Source: Roseivirga echinicomitans
GTDB lineage: Bacteria > Bacteroidota > Bacteroidia > Cytophagales > Cyclobacteriaceae
Assembly (NCBI RefSeq): GCF_001592935.1
Contig: NZ_LRDB01000002.1
Span: 186,001 to 250,000 of the forward strand
Direction of reading: 5' to 3'
Length of the DNA stretch: 64,000 nt
In this document: piece after piece, positions 57,693-64,000 of the stretch
How positions within the stretch are numbered: the first letter of the stretch is position 1
How the letters are laid out: every line of letters starts with the position of its first letter
Position numbers and translations under genes: made by a program
The notes under the pieces: model-generated
What the model was told of the DNA's origin: nothing
Seen by the model: the letters and a program-made list of their open reading frames with translations, nothing else
The model's database searches: none

Positions 57693-60107
57693 ATGGGAGA
57701 TTTCGAAGAGCTTTTTGGTCAAGGGGAGAGTAAAACAAACGCAACGGCTTTTAACCCAAAAGAAGTGGTTTTTAAGTATATCCGCTTATGGCCATTATTT
57801 ATTATCTCCACGTTCATGTTGTTACTTGCTGTATATATTTATCATAGGTATACGACAGAGAGGTTTAGTGTAAGAAGCACAATCCTCATTCCCGAGAAAA
57901 ACCGAGATATTGATCAGAGTATTTTGGCACAATTTAGCTTTGACTTTGGGACTGTTTTTTTGAATGAGATTGAAATTTTGAAATCGAAACCTTTGATTGA
58001 AAGTGCTCTCGACAGTCTTGATTTTGATGTTTCGTTTTATTCTAAAGGGAGAATAAAAACGATTGAAGAATACCAAACTCTGCCTTTTGTGATTCTTTAC
58101 GACAAGAACCATGAACAGCCTTATGATCAAGAGTGGAAACTTGTTTTTTATGAGGGGAATGAGTTTAGTATTGGGCGAGGCGGAGAAGAAGGTCTTGAAA
58201 AGAAAATCCGCTATCACCCAGATGGGTGGATCGAAAGTGGGCAATACCGATTCAAGGTGGAATTTAAAAATTTTGCCAACTTGGCTGGCAAAACATATTT
58301 TTTTAAAATAAACAGTAGAACAAGCCTTGTTAGTAGCTTTCAAAGTCGTTTAGATGTAACTTATTTGAAGGCTTTCAGTTCTATTGCTGTTCTTACGCTT
58401 ACTACAGATGTTCCTCAAAAGGGTGTTGATTTTTCGAATAAGTTGCTTGAAGTTTATCAAAGAAGAGAACTCTCTTTGAAAAACAGCAAAGCGGAAAAAA
58501 CCATTGCCTTTATCGATGAGCAAATGGATACCTTAGAATTCAGCTTAAAAAAACTAAGCACAGAGAGGTCTGATTATAGAATTGAGAATAGATTTCTGGA
58601 TTTAGCGAGTAAAGGATCAGAACTTTTGTCAAAAATAAATGAGTCTGATTTTGAGATAAGGAAACTAGAAAGACAGGTTACTTTTTTGAATGAATCCCTT
58701 AATAAAATTGCGAATAACGATAGTCTTCAAGATCTCGTCTCTCCTTCATTATATGGCATTGAAGACACGTATATTAATCAATTCACAGATCAAATTAGTG
58801 AACTCACATTGCAGCGTTCAGCATTGCTTCAGTATTTGGAAAAATATAACAGCACAATCAAGTCATTAGATCAGCAGATAGGTCAAGTTCAGAGAAATTT
58901 AAAGAGTTATGTTAAACTAAAAATAGATGAACTAGAAGGTCAACTCAAGGCATACAAGGATGAGAATAAATTGGTTGAAACGGATTTTGAAGATTACCCA
59001 GTTGTTGAGAGAGATTACTTGGATATTGAGAGGAGATTTAATATTGTAAACGGAATTTATACTAACCTGCTTCAAAGGAGACAAGAGGCCTCAATTGTAG
59101 CGGCTTCCAATGTCGCTAATTCTGAGATTGTAGATCCCGCTGTACTACCTTCAAGCCCATACTCCCCTAATTATAAACTCAATTATTTAGTGGGAGGAAC
59201 TTTGGGCTTGATTATTCCATTGTTGTTCATTGTTCTCAGAGAGCTTACTTTTAATCGTATAGAGACAAGAGGGCAGATAGAGCGAATTACTTCCCTCCCA
59301 ATAATTGGTGTAATTGGGCATAATGAATTAAAATCGAACCTGGCTATTTTTGATAAACCCAAATCGATAATTGCGGAAACCTTTCGTTCATTACGTTCTA
59401 ACCTCCAATACTTAAGTGGTGAAAATGAACTACAGACTATCCTTGTAACCTCAGGCTCGTCAGGTGAGGGTAAATCCTTTTGTTCTACCAACTTAGCTTC
59501 CATCATGGCAATCACTGGTAAGAAAACGGTTCTTGTGGGTTTAGATTTGAGGAAACCAAAGCTTTTTGATGATTTTGGTTTAACAAATGATATAGGGGTT
59601 TCCAATTATTTAGGAGGCTTTGTTGAAATGGAAGATATCGTTATTCACACTGAGTTTAATAACTTGGATGTGATTTTCGCGGGGCCTGTGCCGCCAAATC
59701 CAGCAGAGCTTTTAATGGGAAAAAAAATGGAGAAGTTGATGGCATACTTAAAATCTGAGTATGAAATTATCATTGTCGATACCCCTCCAATTGGTATTGT
59801 AGCAGACACTTTTAGCTTACTGAAATATGCAGATGTCAGTTTGTACTTAGTACGGCACCTCTATACACAACAAGATTCTTTAAAACCTCTGAATGAATAC
59901 GTAGAAAAAGGGATTGTTAAAAACATGGCCTTAATTCTCAATGATTTTAAATCTAAAACTGGCTATGGCTACGGCTATAATTATGGCTACGGTTACGGTT
60001 ACGGTTACGGTTATGGCTATGGTAATCAATATGGTGGCGGGTACTATGAGGAACCTGAGACTAAGGTGAAAAAGAGTTTGATTAAAAAGAGGTCATCTAA
60101 GAAATAA
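57693..60107 (+). CDS. Wzc-like tyrosine autokinase / chain-length regulator
   Basis: 804 aa. Wzz domain with N-terminal helix ~31-50 (PLFIISTFMLLLAVYIYH) and a second helix ~493-512 (YLVGGTLGLIIPLLFIVLRE). Coiled coil between. Cytoplasmic BY-kinase domain ~560-760: Walker A SGSSGEGKSF (~588), Walker A' VLVGLDLRKPKLF, Walker B IIIVDTPPI. The C-terminal tail is Tyr-rich (at least ten GY pairs from ~757), the autophosphorylation cluster, encoded by a GGCTAC/GGTTAC repeat tract (59962-60045). Controls capsule polymer length and export. Confidence 0.93.
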   Translation: MGDFEELFGQGESKTNATAFNPKEVVFKYIRLWPLFIISTFMLLLAVYIYHRYTTERFSVRSTILIPEKNRDIDQSILAQFSFDFGTVFLNEIEILKSKPLIESALDSLDFDVSFYSKGRIKTIEEYQTLPFVILYDKNHEQPYDQEWKLVFYEGNEFSIGRGGEEGLEKKIRYHPDGWIESGQYRFKVEFKNFANLAGKTYFFKINSRTSLVSSFQSRLDVTYLKAFSSIAVLTLTTDVPQKGVDFSNKLLEVYQRRELSLKNSKAEKTIAFIDEQMDTLEFSLKKLSTERSDYRIENRFLDLASKGSELLSKINESDFEIRKLERQVTFLNESLNKIANNDSLQDLVSPSLYGIEDTYINQFTDQISELTLQRSALLQYLEKYNSTIKSLDQQIGQVQRNLKSYVKLKIDELEGQLKAYKDENKLVETDFEDYPVVERDYLDIERRFNIVNGIYTNLLQRRQEASIVAASNVANSEIVDPAVLPSSPYSPNYKLNYLVGGTLGLIIPLLFIVLRELTFNRIETRGQIERITSLPIIGVIGHNELKSNLAIFDKPKSIIAETFRSLRSNLQYLSGENELQTILVTSGSSGEGKSFCSTNLASIMAITGKKTVLVGLDLRKPKLFDDFGLTNDIGVSNYLGGFVEMEDIVIHTEFNNLDVIFAGPVPPNPAELLMGKKMEKLMAYLKSEYEIIIVDTPPIGIVADTFSLLKYADVSLYLVRHLYTQQDSLKPLNEYVEKGIVKNMALILNDFKSKTGYGYGYNYGYGYGYGYGYGYGNQYGGGYYEEPETKVKKSLIKKRSSKK

Positions 60108-60464
60108 TGAAAGCTTACTCTGCCGTATTTGCAATGCTATTACTTATGGTATATGGTCAGTTGATATTGAAATAACGGATATTGAAATATGGGAGCCTTC
60201 CCGTAGGGTTAAAAACAAATGAAATCTTTCTGCTTAAGCTTTTTTTGGATCCTTATATTTTATCCAGTTTTGTTGCTGCTTTTTTAGCTTCCATATTTTG
60301 AATGGCTCCCATGATCAAACTAGAGCTTTCAAAAGCTTACTCAGTTATGAGTTTGGCGCCTGTGCCCTTGTTTTTTATTAGGTATTCTAGTGTTGAATGA
60401 AAGTTACTCTCACGGTAAACTGATAGGATTGATATTGATTAGACTCGTTGAATATGAATTTTAG
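60107..60464 (+). pseudogene. Degenerate SMR/EamA-like small transporter
   Basis: ATG overlaps the wzc-like stop codon (TAATG). The frame reads AYSAVFAMLLLMVYGQLILK, then TAA, then RILKYGSLPVG and FLLKLFLDPYILSSFVAAF, then TGA at another Trp-like position, then KLELSKAYSVMSLAPV, then a frameshift before GKLIGLILIRLVEYEF. This is the SMR/EamA four-helix pattern (ArnE/F type, flippase-like). Two in-frame stops and a frameshift mean it cannot be expressed as a whole. Its place after Wzc suggests a lost sugar-lipid carrier. Confidence 0.8.
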
Positions 60465-60583
60465 ATTATTAAGTATAATAAAGGAGGAGTAGCATTTAAT
60501 TGTTAGTAACCCTAGTTCTGGGTAGGTACTGTGTAATTTGGACTGCAGGTTAAAAGGCTCTCTTTTTGAAGTAAATTGTTAGA
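60465..60583. other. Short gap before ABC exporter
   Basis: Together with the pseudogene this fills the stretch 60108-60583. The last 119 bp are AT-rich and non-coding; no promoter box of TAnnTTTG type was found close to the next ATG. Confidence 0.5.
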
Positions 60584-62371
60584 ATGAATTTTTTTAAATC
60601 AGATATCGTAGGCTATTTTCTGTATTTCTACAAACAGTTGAAATACAGGGTGTTTGTTGTTATAGTACTCAGTATTATAGTAGGAGCTCTGGATGGTTTA
60701 GGATTGGCTATGTTTCTTCCACTACTTCAAATGGTTAACAAGGGGAGCTCAGCAGAAAGTCAAGATTTAGGACAGTTGGACTTCATCCCACGTGGAATGG
60801 ATCGGTTAGGGTTACCTTTTGAGCTCATTTCTGTGTTATCACTGTTGTGCATATTTTTTATACTCAAGGGGACTGCAAAATACTTTTCAGGTTTATACAA
60901 TGTAAACATCCAGCAGTTTTATGTAAAGAAGATTAGGCTTGGCTTACTTAGCGGTGTTAAATCTATGTTTTTCAAGTCTTACATGACAACTGATATGGGG
61001 CGCATTCAGAATACTTTGACAGGTGAAGTGGGCCGTGTAATGGTGGCTTATACCGCCTATTTCTCTGCATTGCAGAACTTAGTTTTAATGCTGGTGTATG
61101 TTTCTTTTGCCATTTTTATTGATATCAAGTTTTCATTTCTAGTTGTTATCGGGGCATTATTGACCAATGTCTTATATAGAAAGATATATAAACTCACTAG
61201 AGGATCATCGCATAGAGTGACGAGTTTATCACATGATTTTGAGGGTTTTCTAATACAGTTTGTTCAAAATTTTAAGTATTTGAAAGCTACTGGGCTTTTG
61301 AACAAGTATGAAAAAAGACTCTCCGGTTCGATCGTTAATATTGAAAAAGAGAACAGAAAAATCGGCACCCTTAATGCACTTTTAATTGCGGTGAAAGAAC
61401 CGATATTAATCGTGGTAGTCTCTTCTGCAATTTTGATTCAAACGATGGTTTTTGAAGAATCATTGGCTCCTATTTTAATTAGCTTACTGTTTTTCTATCG
61501 CTCTTTAGGTACTTTAATTGCAGTGCAAAACGATTGGAATAAATTTATTGCAAGAATAGGGTCTCTAGAAAACTTGATTGAATTTCAAGAGACTTTGAGT
61601 ACATCAAAGGAAAATGATGGAGAGGTTAGTTTAGTGTCTTTTAAGAAAGAAATCATCTTGAATGGCTTAGACTTCTCTTTTGATGATCAACAAGTTTTGA
61701 GAGATGTTAACTTAACCATTCGAGCCAAAGAAACTGTAGCTTTTGTGGGAGAGAGTGGTGCAGGAAAAACAACTCTTATTAATGTTGTTTCTGGCCTAAT
61801 GCCGGTTGGAAAAGGTGAATTGACATATGACGGTATTGATAGCTCAGTGTTAGAAAAAGCCTCCTTACAAAAACGGATTGGTTATATCACTCAAGAGCCA
61901 GTAATTTTCAGTGATTCCATATTTAATAATGTCACCTTTTGGGACGAAAGAAATAGTGATACCCTAAAAAGATTTGAGTTGGCCGTTAGAAAAGCGGCTA
62001 TGGAAGAGTTTATGGAGCCCTTACCTGAAGGACTTGATACCAAGTTAGGTGATAATGGCATTAATTTGAGTGGTGGCCAAAAGCAGCGTTTATCAATAGC
62101 GCGTGAGCTCTATAAAGAGATTGACCTATTGATTTTGGATGAGGCAACATCCGCTCTTGATTCAGAAACGGAGAATTCAATTAAAAGAAACATTGAGGAC
62201 CTGAAAGGAACACTAACTATTTTAGTTGTAGCGCATCGCTTGTCAACCATTAGGAATGCCGATAGGATTGTTTTGATGGATAAAGGGAAAATTGAGAAAG
62301 TCGGTGATTTCGATACACTCAAGAGAGAGTCTTCAAGATTTAAAAGAATGGTTGAGTTACAAGAATTTTAA
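60584..62371 (+). CDS. ABC exporter, MsbA-like (permease + ATPase)
   Basis: 595 aa half-transporter. Six membrane helices ~15-310 (VFVVIVLSIIVGALDGLGLAMFL and LISVLSLLCIFFILKGTAKYF are spans), then NBD ~345-590: Walker A GESGAGKTT (~388), signature LSGGQKQRLS, Walker B LLILDEATSALD, H-loop VVAHRLSTI. Belongs to lipid or polysaccharide flippase group; here probably exports the sugar-lipid of the sialic-acid-containing polymer. Ends 10 bp before neuA. Confidence 0.9.
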   Translation: MNFFKSDIVGYFLYFYKQLKYRVFVVIVLSIIVGALDGLGLAMFLPLLQMVNKGSSAESQDLGQLDFIPRGMDRLGLPFELISVLSLLCIFFILKGTAKYFSGLYNVNIQQFYVKKIRLGLLSGVKSMFFKSYMTTDMGRIQNTLTGEVGRVMVAYTAYFSALQNLVLMLVYVSFAIFIDIKFSFLVVIGALLTNVLYRKIYKLTRGSSHRVTSLSHDFEGFLIQFVQNFKYLKATGLLNKYEKRLSGSIVNIEKENRKIGTLNALLIAVKEPILIVVVSSAILIQTMVFEESLAPILISLLFFYRSLGTLIAVQNDWNKFIARIGSLENLIEFQETLSTSKENDGEVSLVSFKKEIILNGLDFSFDDQQVLRDVNLTIRAKETVAFVGESGAGKTTLINVVSGLMPVGKGELTYDGIDSSVLEKASLQKRIGYITQEPVIFSDSIFNNVTFWDERNSDTLKRFELAVRKAAMEEFMEPLPEGLDTKLGDNGINLSGGQKQRLSIARELYKEIDLLILDEATSALDSETENSIKRNIEDLKGTLTILVVAHRLSTIRNADRIVLMDKGKIEKVGDFDTLKRESSRFKRMVELQEF

Positions 62372-62381
62372 TTTAATAACA

Positions 62382-63059
62382 TTGAGTAAAGTAGCTTTTA
62401 TACCAGCTCGGGGAGGGTCAAAGAGGTTGCCTGGAAAGAACCTAATGAAGTTTTCAGGAAACCCCTTACTATACTATTCCATTATGTTTGCTATTAAAAG
62501 CAAAACCTTTTCCCATATCATAGTATCTTCAGACGATGATGAAATATTGAAATATGCGGAGTCATTTGGGGTGGCGGCCCTTAAACGACCTGATAGTATT
62601 GCAGGAGATTTTTCACCTACAATTAGTGCCGCACAACACGCTTTGGCATCATTGGATAGTATAGATGTTTCGGCCTTTGTAACCTTACAGCCAACCAATC
62701 CTGCGAGAGTATTCGATCATCTTAATCAATCACTAGAGAAGTTTTATAGCTCAGAAGAATCTGCGGTCATTACCGTTTCAGAGATGAACAAGAAGCTAGG
62801 GGTATTGAAGGAGGGGAAATGGCAACCTCAATTTTACAAGCCAGGGCAACGAAGCCAAGATATTGAAAAGCTCTACTATGAAAATGGCAATCTTTATATA
62901 TCTAGACCTGAATTTATCCGTTCAGGGAATATCTTTGACACCAACAGTGAAACCTTGGTAATTGATGCAATACCCTATGCTATTGACATCGATACCATGG
63001 AAGATTTTATTATCGGAGAGTCGGTTTTCGCCACTTACAGATCACGCATAGATTACTAG
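62382..63059 (+). CDS. neuA: CMP-sialic acid (or related nonulosonate) cytidylyltransferase
   Basis: 225 aa with an apparent TTG start at 62382 (SKVAFIPARGG); the longer frame from 62292 runs inside the ABC exporter. P-loop-like IPARGGSKRLPGKNL is the CMP-sugar synthetase signature, with LKRPDSIAGDFSP and TLQPTNPAR following, and the C-terminal IDIDTMEDF. Activates a nonulosonic acid as its CMP form. Which acid (Neu5Ac, legionaminic, pseudaminic) is not decided by this gene alone. Confidence 0.88.
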   Translation: MSKVAFIPARGGSKRLPGKNLMKFSGNPLLYYSIMFAIKSKTFSHIIVSSDDDEILKYAESFGVAALKRPDSIAGDFSPTISAAQHALASLDSIDVSAFVTLQPTNPARVFDHLNQSLEKFYSSEESAVITVSEMNKKLGVLKEGKWQPQFYKPGQRSQDIEKLYYENGNLYISRPEFIRSGNIFDTNSETLVIDAIPYAIDIDTMEDFIIGESVFATYRSRIDY

Positions 63060-63076
63060 CATTATACACTTATTAT

Positions 63077-64000
63077 ATGTTTGAGATTCAGGGAAGAAAG
63101 ATTGGGTATGATTACGATCCTCTGGTGATTGCAGAGGTAGGCATCAATCATGGAGGTTCGTTGACTGTAGCTAAAGAAATGGTAGATGCAGCCCAGAGAG
63201 CTGGTGCAGAAATCATAAAGCACCAGACCCATATAATTGAAGATGAAATGTCTTCAGAAGCAAGAAGTATCAAGCCTGGAAACGCTGATATTTCCATTTA
63301 TGAAATAATGCAGCACTGTGCCCTCAACGAAGAGGAGGAAATCGAAATGCAGCGCTATGTTAATTCGAAGGGTATGATTTTCATGAGTAGTCCTTTTTCT
63401 CGTGCCGCTGTAGATAGGCTGCAACGAATGGATGTACCAGCTTTCAAAATTGGCTCTGGAGAGTGTAATAATTACCCCTTACTGAATCATATTGCCTCAC
63501 TGGGCAAACCTGTGATTTTAAGTACTGGAATGAACACTATCGAATCTATTAAGAAAGCCACCTCGATTTTCGAAAAACACAAGGTGCCATTTTGTTTGCT
63601 GCATACCACAAACCTATATCCAACGCCAAACAGCCTAGTAAGGCTTGGAGCTATGGTGGAAATGTCCAATCATTTCCCGGGTATTCCATTTGGCCTTTCA
63701 GACCATACACTATCAAATCATGCCTGCCTCGGGGCAGTAGCATTAGGTGCCAGCATATTGGAGAGACATTTCACTGATCATATGCAACGAGTGGGGCCAG
63801 ATATTATCTGTTCTATGGATGAAAAAGCATGCGCTGACCTGATCGAGGGTTCAAAGATTATAAAACAACAGAGGGGTGGACTAAAAGGGCCTTTAAAGGA
63901 AGAGCAAGTTACAATCGACTTTGCGTTTGCTTCGGTATGTACGATAAATCCGGTAGCAAAGGGCGAAAAATTCACCAAGGATAACCTCTGGGTGAAACGA
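63077..64000 (+). CDS. neuB: N-acetylneuraminate synthase-family protein (partial)
   Basis: 308 codons open to the window end; the C-terminus is missing. NeuB condenses N-acetylmannosamine (or an analogue) with phosphoenolpyruvate. Motifs: IAEVGINHGG, IKHQTHI, FMSSPFSRAA, FKIGSGECNN, ILSTGMNT, TTNLYPTP, GLSDHT and ILERHFTD. The antifreeze-like SAF domain begins near residue 285 (FAFASVCTINPVAKGE) and is cut by the edge. Starts 17 bp after neuA, same operon. Confidence 0.92.
   Translation, partial: MFEIQGRKIGYDYDPLVIAEVGINHGGSLTVAKEMVDAAQRAGAEIIKHQTHIIEDEMSSEARSIKPGNADISIYEIMQHCALNEEEEIEMQRYVNSKGMIFMSSPFSRAAVDRLQRMDVPAFKIGSGECNNYPLLNHIASLGKPVILSTGMNTIESIKKATSIFEKHKVPFCLLHTTNLYPTPNSLVRLGAMVEMSNHFPGIPFGLSDHTLSNHACLGAVALGASILERHFTDHMQRVGPDIICSMDEKACADLIEGSKIIKQQRGGLKGPLKEEQVTIDFAFASVCTINPVAKGEKFTKDNLWVKR

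Overview
The window looks like a chromosomal segment of a member of the Bacteroidota, most likely a Cytophagales-type marine bacterium (Roseivirga/Fulvivirga-like; the genus is a guess). Reasons: moderately low GC; several promoters of the Bacteroidota form TTG-N17-20-TAnnTTTG; few Shine-Dalgarno sequences; families typical of that phylum (type IX secretion plug protein, PorE-like OmpA protein, PUR-alpha-like DUF3276 protein, LuxC-like acyl-CoA reductase beside a ferredoxin, sigma factor followed by a beta-barrel-like protein).

Layout. 1-3400: end of an unknown membrane protein, a secreted lectin-fold protein, a PepSY-type membrane protein, and three direct copies of a ~130-bp two-hairpin repeat. 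3398-12886: two divergent, paralogous secreted M14-like metallopeptidases. Between them lies an AT-rich island with a two-gene reverse transcriptase / primase-like module (6788-9688), whose 153-bp intergenic gap is bounded by a 15-bp inverted repeat, plus a dense set of small repeats and palindromes. 13300-20800: housekeeping genes (GAPDH, tRNA-Glu, AI-2E-type transporter, glutaminase, ABC-F protein, 2OG oxygenase, EEP-family protein). 21000-25950: thaumatin-like hypothetical, TPR histidine kinase and NarL-type regulator, frameshifted GyrI-like gene. 25930-33000: amidohydrolase, acyl-CoA reductase, ferredoxin, DUF58, DUF3276, second AI-2E transporter, YchF. 33121: an orphan Cas6-like gene with no CRISPR array or cas neighbours. 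33900-44450: T9SS plug protein, sigma-factor operon, second ABC-F, PQQ-type sugar dehydrogenase, ABC ATPase, PorE-like OmpA protein. 44500-55350 (mostly minus strand): amidinotransferase-like enzyme, MFS exporter, murB-dinB-pgcA operon, a SerB-SerA fusion, penicillin acylase. 55450-64000 (plus strand): kdsC-kdsA, then a polysaccharide export and sialic-acid locus (Wza- and Wzc-like proteins, a dead small transporter gene, ABC exporter, neuA, neuB running off the end).

Best candidates for something undescribed: the RT + PrimPol-like pair with its putative structured RNA (8544-8685); the orphan Cas6-like protein lacking a recognisable catalytic His; the two-hairpin repeats with a compensatory stem change; and a 28-bp perfect palindrome that encodes the C-termini of two convergent genes.
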